Origin: Siphonodentalium dalli
Lineage: Eukaryota; Mollusca; Scaphopoda; Gadilida; Siphonodentaliidae
Direction of reading: 5' to 3'
Length of the DNA: 64,000 bases
Assembly: GCA_032622095.1 (NCBI GenBank)
Contig: CP136062.1
Coordinates: forward strand, 139,330,351-139,394,350
The notes beneath the pieces were generated by a model. That model was not told the DNA's origin, searched no databases, and was given only the letters and a program-made list of their open reading frames with translations. The position numbers were made by a program, and so were the translations under genes. Shown in pieces: positions 36,201 to 51,200 of this stretch; the first letter of the stretch is position 1, and the number at the start of each line of letters is the position of its first letter.

Positions 36201-39200
36201 GAAATGATGGACATATTGGAGAAAATAATGGTTTATATTAACACTGTAAGCATGCATCCAACATAAGTCCTCTTGTATCTAATACAACAAAAGTCCAACC
36301 TTCATTGGACTGACAGAAAGGACAATAGTTAGGACAAAAATTATTTCTGTTCGTTCATCAATCTGAAATGATTGTTTTATGAATTTGGTACATGGTATAC
36401 ATTTTAGAATGTCCCAGTTAAGACAAGCCGCAATTCGCTGACTATTTTGGTATGTGGTTGATAGCTTTAGTTATTGCTACTGGGAACTATAAAACTGGGA
36501 ACTATAAAGCAGCAAACTTCACTTCTTCACTATGTTGATAGAAGTTGATTTTATTTCTGTTCCAGCAATATTGGATAGAGGTACCATTACTTGCAGCTCG
36601 TGACCAACGGGATCGACTTATACAGGGTGTAGACGAACAAGAAGTGAATCCTGACTTTTTTGAGGATACATGGGAATGGTAAGAGTCTTTATTACACCTC
36701 TTTTGAAGAAACTAAAGTGGTTGATACTGGATACACTCTATCTGTCTGTCTAATCACTCTGTCTAATCACTCTGATAACTAAACAATAGGTCATCAAATC
36801 TAATGAAGACGGCAGTTGATTATGTGGATGGTTTTCAAGAATGGCTTCAATGATGGTTATTGCTTTTTCGCCTTTTGTTATTTGTTACTTGTGCCCAAAA
36901 AGTAAATCTCAAGGCCTGTCTCTACCATTGGTTCCAGAATACCATACTTAGTAGAATACCAATATTTGATTTTATAAGTTATAATATTTTAGCTCCTTTC
37001 TGATGTAGGTGTTTACTATGAGCCATTAAAAAACATATGTTAGAATGAGATGCCCCTGAAAAAATAGGCCAGGTACAGCTGCTAGGTATTTTTTTTTTTC
37101 TTTTTCAAAACACCGTACTGACAGAAAATAACTGGTGTACTGATGATGATTTTATGTAGATTACACTTTAAATTTCTGAACTTGGATACAAAATTAAGGT
37201 TTGACTGGAGTTTTAGAGTTGGTCAGGTGATCTTTTAACACAGGCTTGTTAGGACATATATGTAAATGTTTTCAGCTGCATGGTCTACATTCTGAATTTA
37301 GGATCCTATCATATTGAAACTTAACAAGATTTAGGTGATAATATACACAAGTTAAAACATAAGGATTAAATTAAAAAGTTACTATTTCATTCATTTGAAC
37401 CCTTCCATGACTGGAGGTTCCTGAGATTTTGCAAAAACCCTGTGCCAATGCATTCTCTTATATATGTGAGGCTCCCATAGGGAGCCTCGATTATATAAGA
37501 GAATGCATTGGCCCAACAATATATTTCTTGAACTTGTAAGTCAGTGCATTCTCTTATATATGCACGGCTCCCTATGGGGGACTCACATATATAAGAGAAT
37601 GCACTGGCAAAGGACCAGTGCAACTCCATCATGAAAGGGTTAAATCATGGAAAATTTTGTATCTTTTCAGGTGGAACAAGTTGTACATACTTTGTGATTG
37701 CAACAAACGATTGGGTGTGGCCCTCCATCTCACAGCTGATGTGCCAGATAAGCATGTGATCGACCGATGGATGGCAGAGCCAATCAAAGCAGTCATCATT
37801 TCAACTAGCCTCTTTTTGAAAAACAAGAAAGGCTACCCTGTTTTATCTAAATCTCACCAGAATCTCCTACAGACCCTTTTCAAGGTCAGCATTACTTTTT
37901 TGAGGATTGAATTTTGTGTTAGCTCAACCTATTAAGAAATCTGAGCATACCACCAGTCCAATTTGTGGAAGCTGGTATACCTTGACAACATTGTCAGCCT
38001 ATATTTCACCAACTTTCACTCATGGATAGATTAATTGGATTAGATATCTAATTGCTATTTGCTATTGAGAAACATGTAAAAATTCAGATGAAAATTTTAC
38101 TTGGGCGATTTATTTCTTTGCGGGGAATAGCTAACATGTCATACTCCACCAAAATATAGACAACTATTGTTTAAAGACATATTATGTACTTGTTCGGGTG
38201 CGTGAAACTGATAAGTTATTGTTCAGGTGCTATGCCGACTGGGGGAATGTAGCATTCTACTAACATCACCGAAAAATTTAAGCAAATCGACTGTAACCAC
38301 TCCATAGAAAACATTATCTGAACTACGGTAAATTGTAAATATTTACTACTCGAATCGGGACACTTCTATCGGCCAGAAACTAACGAAAACGATTTCGCCA
38401 TCGGCAGTCACTACATTTAATTAATATATAAGAATGACTGTGTGTGTTGTCCATTTAGATATAATATTTGTAAAAATAACTAATTTGAACAAGATTACTC
38501 TCCATTTCTATTTTATCACCCTACCGGGGTGTTTCACATCACTTTAAATTATTAGTCAAGTAAAAAAAAAAAAAATTTGACAAGACGATACTGTAGTCTC
38601 AATGAATGATACCAAGTAATAATTTATGTTTAGTGTTATAACTGCAAGTTACATGAGGAAAATGAATGAGTTATGACCTCTTTTTAGCCCAACTTGACAA
38701 AGTAAAGTTTGAGCTATTGCCATGGGTCTGTCCGTCCATCAACAAATTCCTTTGGCACACCCTACAGGCTACATCCCTCATGATTGCACGTGCATGACCT
38801 GCAAATACACACCATTATAAACTTTTAGAGATAACCTGTTTTAATTTCATGCGTGAAGATGGCAATTTCCAACTCCCAATATAGTGCTCTTAAGGCCAAA
38901 AAAAAAGTTTTTGGTTCTCGGGCAATTTGTTTTTCAAATCAATGAGGGAGGGAGGGAGGGTTTTATTTTTATTTTTTTCTGCGCATAGTAAGCATGGACA
39001 AAGATACCTTCCTCTGTCTAGTAATAACCAGAAAGGTAGAGGGAACTGTTATGCATATAAACTCATTTAGTCTTATATAAAAGTGACATTGTACTACCAG
39101 TGTATGACTGGGATTACCTAACAATATATAATGCCCCTGACATTAACTACTGTTATTGTTGTCTAAAAACTGATACCTCCCCATTCTAATATGTGATCCT

Positions 39201-42200
39201 GAATTTAGTCCTGTGCCTTTCAATTTTATAAAGTTACAATTAGTGTAAGTTGTTCACAATGAATAATTGTAAGAAGAGCATGAGGATCAGCTAATCATTT
39301 TCTTAATTGTAGTCATCTACTTCATGTTGTAAGCCTGCAAGTCACTTTTTAACACATTACATGTTAGAGCTCAATGCACACTAATATTCAACACATATCT
39401 GCTATGGACATGTTGATAAAATCCACACAAAAAAAATGCGGCCCTTTTTATTCAATGAGAACCAAAACCTTCTTTTTTTTTTGGCCTAACTTCTTCATTG
39501 TTATTTCTCCATGGCCCACAATCCCCTTATTCATCGAATATTCAAAACTTAAACACTCATTTCACATAACTGACTAATTTGTTTGAAATATACTCCATAG
39601 CATATACTGTGGAATTGTCATTTAAAACACCATTATTATTTTATTATAAGTATCAGTACCAGTACCATGGTACCATACCAGTACCATCTTGGTTCCGATA
39701 ATCCAGGTACCAGCGGTACTTAGACAAGCCTGGGCACACCCTGTAGACTGCATTTATCAAATAATTTAACTTTACAGGTGTGTTTAGGATCACTTTTACA
39801 TGGGAGCTATAAAATTTTATCTGCCAGCAACCATCTTGAATTTGACATGTGAATCCATCTGCACACCCTGCAGCCACATTTATTGGTGAAATATTTGAAA
39901 TGAAAATGATTTCAGCAAAACAATACAAGCACTTTACAGAAACTTTTTAACTTTCCATCTTTATCATTCTATTGACTGCTCAGCATAAATTAACGCCTCC
40001 CAATGAGCTGCCATGTCATTGACACTTTCATTTCTTATCCCTCACAGTTTGATGTACAACTAATAATAACTGGTGCTGATCGTCATCCGGAAAAAGGCAT
40101 CCATGCTTATCAACAGTATGTCAATCATCTATACCAGGTATAACTATACAGATGGACATATTTCTTAATGCCACACATTGTTGTCCTAATAATAATGCAA
40201 ATATTACAGTATAATATACATCACAATGTGACCACATGCTGAAGCTCTGAATTATAGATGTATCTGTGCAGAAAAGAATGTCTAAACTGTAAATGATGAT
40301 TTATTTTCAAAATGTCGAGATTGTTTCATTGGTAATTTTACAGTGGATTAAAATAATAATACCTCCTGTTTTTTTAGCATACTTGAGTCTCTGTACTGTT
40401 TTATTATACTGGTGGGGGGGTATATAGGAATCAGCTGTCTTTGCTCCTGTCTGGCACAGATATGTAGTACAATGGAAACCTGTGCTTCTGTGATTATGAG
40501 GTTCGTCCGACATTTTTAGTGGAATTATCGCCCTTTGTCAACTTATTTGTAACATGCATTATTTTGTCCGAGCTTGTATTCCTACATTTTCCAGCCAATT
40601 ATTTTGAAACTTGGCACAGATATTTACCACTATAAAACCTGTGCATCTGCGATTATTAGGTCCATGCAACTTCTTTAGTGGAGTTATGCCCCTCGATTTC
40701 AATTTAGAACATTTTTGTAACATGCATAATTTGGTTCGATCATGTATACATTGTCAATGTTTTTGAAACTTGGCACAGATATTTACCACTATACAAACCT
40801 GTGCACCTACGATTATGAGCTGAATCCAATTTTTTTTGGACTTAGAATTTTTTTCGCAACATTCCTAATATTCTCCGAGCTTGTATTCCCAGGTCTTAAA
40901 ATCCATAACATTTTGCGAGAATCAAAATATAGCATTTCTAAAGCAAATCCAAGCGAATCGGGAGCTTTTACGAGAATCAAAATGAGAATTTTAAGGCCTG
41001 ATTCCTTGTGTTGTTGTTTTCGAAAAACAAATACGATAATATGGCTCCCTTTAATGTAGCCCAATTGCAATGCAGGAGTATCCTCAATATCTCACCTCTA
41101 GTTTCAATCAGTGGCTTTACAATATTTCAACAGAACCAGCCTGCTGCAGATTCGGTGGCTCAGTTTGCTAAAGGCTATGAAGACTACCTCCAGTCTCCAC
41201 TCCAGGTTAGTATGTAAAGTTAGCCGAGAATAACGTTAACAAATTGAAGATCTAATTTGTGAGTTTTATGTTTATTTTTCTTAGCATATAAAGGTGTCAT
41301 AAACTTGTACTCTTTCAATTATTTCGTAACAAAAAGTCAGATAATGGAGTGTTACCAGATAATAGTCGAATAGGTTGAATTATAAACTTCAATCCTCAAA
41401 TTAAGTGTAGTTAATAAGCGATTAATAACTACTAGTTATTACTCACTCACATGTCAGGGATGATCATAGGTTGATAATAAATGAAATACTTATATGGACC
41501 TATGTGCCTTGGAAAGACTTGGCTGAAGTGATGGACATTTATTAAATGGTTTTTAACTTTCCACACATCAGTGAGATGAATAATCTTTATTTTTAAAGTA
41601 TCATAAAAACAAACATGGAACGCTCTCTACTGTTACATGTTGTAAACTGGGAGCAGATTTATCTTTTTGAGGCAACTGTTTTCAGGGGTATCTCAAGTAT
41701 ATACTTATCAATAACTAGGCTTAATTTGAAGATTGGAGATTATATGTCACTTTCTATCTCTTCCGGGCTGCAATTGCAAGAACATAGTTTTTATAAATCC
41801 TGAGTTGAAGACTACAATTAGCTATTTTATGATAACATACAGATAAAACTGAAGATGGGGTATATTATTGGTCTATAAAGGCATAATAAAGTGGTATATT
41901 TAGATCGTAATTCACAGTAAATCTCGTAGCTGATCTAAAATTTTCCTTGATTGAGCATGCTAACAAGATAAGAGTGCAGTTTTCTGTTATAAAAATTGCC
42001 CCTAAAACTGTCCCATGAATGTCGTAAGAAATTCTAAATTAAAACTGATATTAATTGATGGAAGCTATTCCAGACAGGTGTCCTCTATTCATATCTATTA
42101 TTTTATACCCTGGAATCTATATAAAGCTTGCTAGGAATAAATATACCATCTTTAAAGGTTACACATGAGAATGCCTCTTGAGAATATTAAATAAAAAAAT

Positions 42201-45200
42201 AAAGAATCTGTATAATAAATCTGTTCAGAATTATCTCATATAATGCATCATCAGTTTCATGCAAGTTGCATATGAGGTTTGCTGCAGTCTAATCTGTTTC
42301 ACTGATTCTTTTACAGCCTTTGATGGACAACTTAGAATCTCAGACGTATGAAATATTTGAGAAAGATCCAACAAAATACACACAATATGAAAAGGTATCT
42401 TGATATATTTTAAACATCAGCTAGCATTTTATACATAATTTGAGAGCATTGAAAACATTTAATAGCAGCATGTTTATATTTGGATTTAGCAGCGATCCTG
42501 TCAAATGTGAGAATAAAGCTTGTTTACAGGTGTCATTGACTAATACAATTATGTTCATTTATATGTCAAATAAAGTTTCCTGAATCTGCCATCTTTACTT
42601 AGAATTGTTGTTAACTTGACAGACCACTGCCTCATCACATTTGAACATTTGTAATTTTGCTAGATGTCCAGGCCTGGACTCACATGCTGTATAATAGTCA
42701 AATAGGCATAACACACTAGTACTGTAAACATATTTCATGCAGTACTATATTTTTTTTACTCACTGGTGCACAAATTTAAAACTGAACAAAAAACAGTATG
42801 ATTCAAAAAGCGAATCAATTGGGAAAATTAGGTTGATTATGAGTAACAAGTTTATTTGTATAATTGTATGTATTCCTCAACTTTAGCTCAACATGATGGC
42901 CTTCCTGAAGTCAATATAGCCTGTATGGTCACTGTAGTTACTTAACTTATTGTTCAATTTCATGCTAATAATTATTTAAATAACATGATTATTATTGTAG
43001 AAGTACTTACCTTGAATACCTTCTCTACTAAATAATTACCTGATCGATATCTTATATTGATTGTTGTACATTTAAATAATGATTGGGTTTATATCTACCT
43101 TCAGGAATGATAAGTTACCGAAATTTCAGCATTTTTGCAGATATATATTTCCGCCAAAGGAAGCCCTCACACTGAACTATATGGATAGATGTCCTGCGTT
43201 TGTAAACCATAGCAGAAAAGGGTTAACTTTTTGGTCGCCTACGGTAACTAATGGTCAGTGGCTTGCCTCGGTATCAGTCACGCATGCGCAGTCCCAATAT
43301 AATTCACTGTACAGATTGAATTAGCCAGTTTATTTTTCTGCTCTCAGCGAACGGATCATAAGGGAGTATTTTTCCGAATTTGTCGTTTAACAATAGCGAC
43401 AAATTCAATTTATCGATACAATAATTACTGGTCGCCTACGCGTTCGTTTTTATAATTATCGTTTCGAATTCACGGACCGTTTCGTTTCAAACATATAATT
43501 GTTCGTGTTTTTCGAATAGGCGGCTGACTTCAAAATTTTCGAATATGAAAATCGACATTTCGCCATAATCAGTCGCCATTTCAAGGCCTTACGAGGCGCA
43601 TAGACTACTGTGAACAATTCATCTATGTAATTATTATAGAACCTATAAGGTATGATATAATTTGTCAGATATAAAAAATGCCACGTGATTCGCTAACGGA
43701 AGTCTCCTAATTTCGTGGGAATTTATTTACGCGTGGACATTTATTTAGCAATAATTACCATCGCTACTGACGCTATCTATCATAATGTTATGAACAACAT
43801 TCTTTCTCATAATACTTTGTTGTTTTATGGTTCTATACCACTGATCCAGATGTGTTGGTCACATTCGAACTTAAAGTTGATAACATTAACATCTTGGTTT
43901 ATCAATGTCAAAACCAGATACCATTTCAAGGCCTTACGAGGCGCACAGATTATTGTGAGAAATACATCTATGGAATTTTTATAGCACCTATAAGGTATGA
44001 TTGAATTTGTCAGATATCAAAAATGCCACGTGATTCTCCGCCGGAAATATCATAATTTCGTGGGAATTATTTTGACGTTTTAATGCGTGGAAATTTATTT
44101 AACAATAATTCCATCGCTACTGACGCTATCTCTCGTCATGTTATGAACAACGTGCTTTCACATAATACTATGTTTCAATACAAATGATCCAGATGTGTTA
44201 ATCACGTTTGACCTTGAAGTTGATTACAATCTACCCAAGAATACTGACAGTTGATTAGATCTTGGTTTATCAATGTCACATGCATAACAATAACTTCATA
44301 TGACAGTAGTACCGTAGTGCTACGAATAAATCTCAGCCATGTCATAGAGGTATGTCGATTAATAGCTACCTGGTATATATCGCTGTTCTCAAAGTGATTG
44401 ACCAGAGAAACGGGGTGATACCCCGGTCATGACCGCGGTGATACCGGTAATAAACGGTAGCGGTATCGAGACGGTCATGGCGTGAAGTTACGGTATTGGG
44501 TGATGATACAGTGGTCTTTTAGCGGGCACCGCATTAATTTTGTGGAATACCGCGGTGATTTTCATGGAACTCTTTTAGGGGAGGTATTTGCTCGCACATG
44601 CTTGTTCGCGTTAACAAGCGGTATCGGTGCCGCGGTGTTGGAGGATACCGCGGTATAGTACCGCCATATTAACTGGGTGACACCACGTTATTGGTGGTTA
44701 ATTACTTTAAGTATGGCGGTAGGTCTAATGAACAATAGCTGCGATTATACACCAGCCGGTTCAGCAAGCCGGTCTGAACCGGTGGGCTTGTAAATTTCTG
44801 AGAAGGATCCAGGGATGTTTTTCTACCTGCTACAGGTTTGGGCGCTCAAACTCTGGAGACCCTGGGGATAGTAATTATTAAAGTGGTTCTCCATTATTTC
44901 AACAAATTTTTCTAAGAGAAGAATAATTCAACAACTAAACATGAAAATCGGATGAGATAGTCTACTAGTATGATATAGAGCCTTTATTTGCACCATCTCT
45001 GGATCCTTCCCAGGTAGTATTTCTCGGTCGGATCTCTTCTCGGGCAGGAACAGTTCACGCTCCCCCGATTATGCCGCGGCATTAAATCAATTAGTGGGGA
45101 AGCGACCGGTGGCGATGCAGGGGTACTTGGGACCCCCAGGACATTTGGTCCCACACCGGCGCAAGCGGTTCTGTGTGCTGAAGTTGCCAAAAATCGCGTG

Positions 45201-48200
45201 CGAACGTAACGACACCGGCTGGGCGGCCTAAGGCGACTTCGGCATAGGGCAGTGGCCCTACCCATGAGGTAGCAAGCCCGGTCCCCTTGGTCACGATCTA
45301 TATAAAGACACGGCCTTGCCTGCCTCTCAGCCGTCTTGGGGTTTCTGCTGCAATGGCCTCTACCCATCGTTCTGCTTGGACAGGACATTCAGCTTGGTCG
45401 GGACCACCTGCATTTGGGGGGGGGGCTCACCCCGGTCCGATGGCTCCACCTCCTTCCGGTTATCAGAAGAAACCAGTTTTGGCTATGGGATTCTTCATTT
45501 CGACACTGGACTCCAAAATTGGAACTCAGTTTATCAGCCTTAAAATTCCATGGGAGGTATATACTCCTCGATTGAGCCATCGCCGGAATGGGCCTCCCTC
45601 TAGTGTTTTGTCGTCTTTTATTGCAGGTCGTTCCGACGCTAGGGCAGAGAGCGACATGCTATCCTTACACCCCAAGGCGTCTGAGGCTTTCGATGACGAC
45701 CCGTCTGCGCACAATACGTCAGACTGTGGGTCTTTTCGGTCGTCACAGTCTGGCATCGGTAAGGCAGAAGCTGCGGATCGTGATTTCCTATCCACGGATT
45801 ATCTCATCTATAGGCTTCTTCCTACTGAACTATGAACTCTCAAGCCCTCCTGGCACGCCCTGCGCAATCGTACCACCGTCTTCAAAATGCATCGAGAACT
45901 CGATCTATCTTACCTGTGATATACATTTCATAGGTAAGTGACACGACCCGCGACTGACACACTGGTCAATAGACTTCACACATGAATGAAGCACATTTAC
46001 ATGGAAAGCATTTCTCTTGTCACGTGCCACAACGACCCTGCCAATGGCCTGGCCGACAGAGTACATCTCATGGCTCTTCATACTACTATTACCAATATCA
46101 ATTTGATTATCTGGCACATGGTAATAAAATTAACAGGGCACTGCACGCCTATAGACAATAGACAATAACGCGGGCAAAGACGTTTGCACTGTCCATCTCG
46201 GCTTTCTAGGAAGCTCATTGACTAGCGTTATAGACCTTTCTTTGCAGGCAGGGGACCACCCAGTCCGAGTGGATCCCAACCCCATGGCACCCGATCATAC
46301 GGGCCTGAAACCATGCTGCCAACTCTGCGCGCTTCGGTATATGCCGGAATTGTCCTATCAACATTCGACAATAAAAACAGGCAAAGACGTTTGCGCTGTC
46401 CAGCTCAGCTTTCGAGGAAGCTCTTTGACTAGCCATCAAACCTTTCCTTGCAGGCAGGGACCAACCCATATGAGGGGATCCCAACCACATGGCACCAGCC
46501 GCCCAATCATAAGGGCCTGAGATCATGCTGACAACTCTGCTCGCTTCGGTCTATGCTGGATTTGTCCTATTTTCCTTAAACATGCCTTCAACAGGACCAC
46601 TTAGGTCGGGGGAGCTCCTCTCCATCATGGCTCTTAAAATTCAATAAGTAACAACATTATAAAGGGATGTGTGTCCTTTACTAGGAGGATAAAAAAAAAA
46701 AAAAATCATTTGTTTCCTTAATCAGCGAGCCTTTTTGGAGGGGGTCTTCCCCTAGTTTGCTGCATGCCTCACTAACATATCACACACCTAGGTCGTTCTG
46801 CTGCATGTTTGGGGGGGAAAGTGACATGATGTTCTGGGCAGAGGCTCAGAACTGAATATTCCGCATGGTGACAATTTACCCGTGGTTATCATCTGATTAC
46901 ATTGTACATCATTTGAACTGATTTCAGTTGTCAAAGAGCCAAAGGGCCTTCTGCAATGATCTCATTGTGACTTATAGATCACCTTGATATATAATTTTTA
47001 TATAATTTTTATATATTTATATCAGTCCTTCCCAGGAGACGGGAGTGATTGCTCTCGAACCCGTATGCACTCGTAATTTTCAATTCACGTGTGCTAAAAT
47101 TCGCACCCGTCCTTCTTCACAAAATACTAATGGAGACTGTAATTGTTGGTTCAATATTGAACTATTTTAAGGTTTATTTAGATGCTTTACCATCTCAGTG
47201 CAACTATGGCATATTAAAGTGTAACTAGACATAGGTCTATTCCACAATGACTTTTGGTTTGAGCAAAAACCAAACTTACATGTACAATTATGGTATCGTA
47301 TGGGTGCCATATTACACCCGTCTTCTGCATTACGGGAGCAAATAAATGCTCTCGGTGTGTTTTCCTCATGGGAAGGACTGTTTATATACTCGTAAGATTT
47401 GTATCACAGGATTTCTGTCGGATATCCTGTGATGCATAGGTACCTCAGAGAGGGCTCCCTCTGTTCAGATGGCTTGACTCCATTATCGTTGTACAACCTG
47501 TTTGGCCTAATGGGTTCTCAACTCAATCCCTGTGCCACAAATTTGGCATCAGGTTCTCTGGCTTTTTCTTTGGCGAATAGCAGTTAGTTAACTTAGGTTG
47601 TCTCGCCATCGATGGAGTGGGCCTCCGTCTGCAGGTCGTTCTGTCGCTAAGGCGGAGAGTGAGTTAGTCTCCTTCCTTCATGATCCTGCATCATGGGACC
47701 TTGACGGGTGGGACCTTAGAACAGACAGCTGAAGAAGACGACACAGAGAGGAACGAAGAGTTTCTTCTAACGTTATACTTGCTCGGTTCGCTCGCAACTA
47801 TGCATTGGATGGCACCTCATGGGATGTTTGTTTCAAAACAAGGGGGGCGGTACACATTTGAGCAATATAGCACTCTAACTATATGAGTTATTTCACGTAA
47901 ATAATCCTAACAGATTCATTAAAGTGTTCATATATGGTACAATCTGTTTTAGAAGAGTACCTTTACTAAAAATTTGGCTATTAACTTTATTGCTCGTGCC
48001 TCCTCCTGGGCTTGCATTCTAATCCATATAGTTCAGTGTGAGGGCTTCCTTTGGCGGAAATATGATATTTTTAAAAATATAATATATATTTCCTTAAAGA
48101 AAGCCTGAACACTGAACTATCATAGGGCCCTCCCATGGCGGTGCCATTCCCAACCCCGCGACTCGCCAATCTTCTGATTGAGTTGAAAATAAACTGGCTA

Positions 48201-51200
48201 ATTCAATCTGTACAGTGAATTATATTGGGACTGCGCATGCGTGACTGATACCGAGGCAAGCCACTGACCATTAGTTACCGTAGGCGACCAAAAAGTTAAC
48301 CCTTTTCTGCTATGGTTCACAAACGCAGGACATCTATCCATATAGTTCAGTGTTCAGGCTTTCTTTAAGGAAATATATATTATATTTTAAAAAATATCAT
48401 TTTTGTTAATTTTGCATTCAAAATGGAGTGAAAAATAGTGCTGTGGGAATTTATATACAAATTAGGTAATATAATGTTTTGTTCTATTTGTATTCTAATT
48501 GAATACTTCTCTCTTCTGTATCTAGGCTGTGTACTATGCCTTGCTGGACAGGATTCCAGCTGAGGAGAAGGATACAAAAGAGGCGTAAGTATTCTTATAA
48601 CTTTAGGCCAAAAAAATAGGTATTTGATTTTCAGGCATAGTGAAATAAATGGCCTGCATTGGATGTTTTATTTCAAATTTTGATATTACCAAAAAAATGT
48701 AAGAACAAAAAAATTTTGTTTGTATGTTTTACCAACATGTTCATAGGTATTGAGCATTAAATGCAAAATACATGAACTCCTAACATATCTTAGTAATGTG
48801 TGAAGAATGACTCATGTATACGCATAGTGACAAAGAACATGAAGTAGATGGATACATTGAAGAAAATTATAAGTGATCCTCAAAGTCTGGTGTACTAATT
48901 GAAAGTCCAGAACTATTACAGGAGGAACTGGAGGAAATTTAGGATCATATGTTGTAATGGAGAGGCATCAATTTATAGATAACAATAACAATTGTGAATG
49001 CTCAGGGGCATTATGACATTATAGGTAATCCCTATGTCATGTATTGATAGTACAATGTAATTATTATATCAGACTAAATAAGTGCATATGCATAACAAGG
49101 TTTCCTCTACATTTTCTGACTATTACTATATAAAGGAAGGTATCATTATCCATGCTTACATATGTGCACAAAAAAATAAAAAATAAAAGCCTCCCTCCCT
49201 CAATGATATTCAAAAAAAATGTCCTGAGAATCAAACTTTTTTCCCCTTAATATGTGACTATGTTTAAAGTTTGCTAGATTGTTAGATGCCAGTTAATTAG
49301 GGGCAGAGTATCAAAATTACTGTAAAAATCTTCAATTCAGCTAATTTTCATAATTGGACTCAGATATTTTATAACCCTGATACTCAAGAGAATAATTGGT
49401 ACCTCTTGGAATTTTGTTTTTGATGGCTCAACACATATGCAACAACAAATTATGTGCCGCACACATACAAGTTTATTCTTTTTAACAGCACCTATTTCAA
49501 CCTAAATTGAAACTAAAAGTAGGGCAGGTAAAAATTTTAAAATGGCGATGGGCAAGAGCCATCTCAAAATGAATAAATTATAATACACAAACTACATTTT
49601 TAGGATTATATGAATAGTATAGTTGAAACAGTTAAATTTTCACTATTGGTATACTGCCCGATTACTTCTATATTAGGTATATATGATACTAGAAGGTGAC
49701 CCGACTTCGTCCGGGCTTTGACCTTGAATTGTCCATTTTGAAGGTCAAGTGGGGTCACGATTTGACCAGTCCAAAACACTGCCCGGACAAAAGTACCCGA
49801 CAAACGTGCCCGTCGAAATCCATCCGGTTTTACCCGATTTGACCTTGAATTGATCATTTTGAAGGTCAAGGTCAGGTTGGGGTCACAATTTGACCCGTCC
49901 AAAACACCCAGTGGACAAAGGTAACCCTATGTATAAAATTTCGTCGAAATCCCATCAAAATTGGTGATTTGACCTTGAATTGGCCCGATGTCAAGGTCAC
50001 GTCGCACGGGCAAATGAATATGCTTATGAGACCCCCCGGCCGAAAATACACCCACATACCAAGTTTTATCGAAATCCCGTGATATTCGGTCGTTTGACCT
50101 TGAAATGACCCGATTTCAAGGTCAAGGTCACTTCGCACGGGCAAATCAATAGGCCTCTGTCACCCCCCGGCCGAAAATACCCCCACATACCAAGTTTCAT
50201 CGAAATCGGCTGGGCCGTTTTCGAGTCCATCGATTACAGACACACACGCAGACAGACAGATCTTCCAAAATATATAATAGATGTAGCATCTAAGTTCCAT
50301 CATAGTTTGTAATAAAACATGGGCTTTAGCCACTTGCAGTATATTACATCTCTATATTTTGATTGACACAACTTGCAGGCCTTCTTAAGTGTATTTTTCC
50401 ATATCAATGACACTTTACTTGCATTTTGTAGTGTGATAATGGTTGTTGGAGCTGGACGAGGTCCTTTGGTTAGGGCGTCTCTATCAGCTGCCTCTCGGGC
50501 TGGCAGAAAGCTGAAAAAAGTTTATGCTGTTGAAAAGAACCCAAACGCTGTAGTCACGTAAGTATTTATGGACCTTTGACAATGATATATGAACTTTCTC
50601 ACAATGGCAAAATGTTTGTATGAGAAAATTGATTCATTATATTATGGTGAAACAAAATCTAAGCATTTCTGAATTGACATTAATTGAAATTTTGGCTAGT
50701 GTTGAAATGACTAGGGTTTTTCATAGTCGAATTATTGATGTCAATAATCGAGTCGAAGTCGACTAATCGACAACCCCCATTCCCATGGAAAACATCCATT
50801 TTACTATGTGGCTATTGAGTTCTGCAAAAACGAGAAATTTGCCTAATGAAAATGTCTTTTGATCTACCCAACATTGTCAACAAATGTAGTAAGCATCTAC
50901 CTTTAAATAGGTCATAAATTTATATTTGATATAATTTTGAAATTGAAGTAAATCACTGCGAGATAACTGCTGTTAACAAGTTCCCATTTTTCGCGATAGT
51001 TACATCGAGACACAGAAGCGGTGCTCTCGGAAACCGGTGCTATTAAATTTGTATCCAGCTAATTAATACCTGGTGTTTGGCTTGCTATTTTGTATAGGTT
51101 CTCGTTTAACCTATTAAGTGGAATATGAATCCTTCTGCTCTTGTATTATCTGTTTTCCAAATTAATAATAGACCAGTCCAATATACACTGTTATAACTGG

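Larger units (their letters stand above)
43141..48400. mobile_element. DIRS-type retroelement, non-autonomous
   Basis: Inverted terminal repeats: left 43141-43336, right 48186-48400. The inner 160 bases are nearly identical (one mismatch seen near GTTTGTAAACC/GTTTGTGAACC) while the outermost 35 differ. Just inside the right repeat, 48022-48120 holds the complement of the left end variant fused to the complement of the right end variant, the internal complementary region that defines DIRS elements. The right end is about 25-30 bases longer than the left. Between them only gag-like remnants are seen, with no reverse transcriptase or tyrosine recombinase frame. Confidence 0.85.

Noticed and set aside
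37618-37670. Possible upstream extension of PRMT5 exon 6
   Set aside because: The frame is open upstream, but the acceptor TATCTTTTCAG at 37670 and the phase with exon 5 fix the boundary; upstream bases belong to the D MITE.
44984-45388. 134-codon minus-strand frame in the DIRS-like element
   Set aside because: It overlaps the gag-like region in GC-rich DNA, where stop codons are rare; no domain was recognised.
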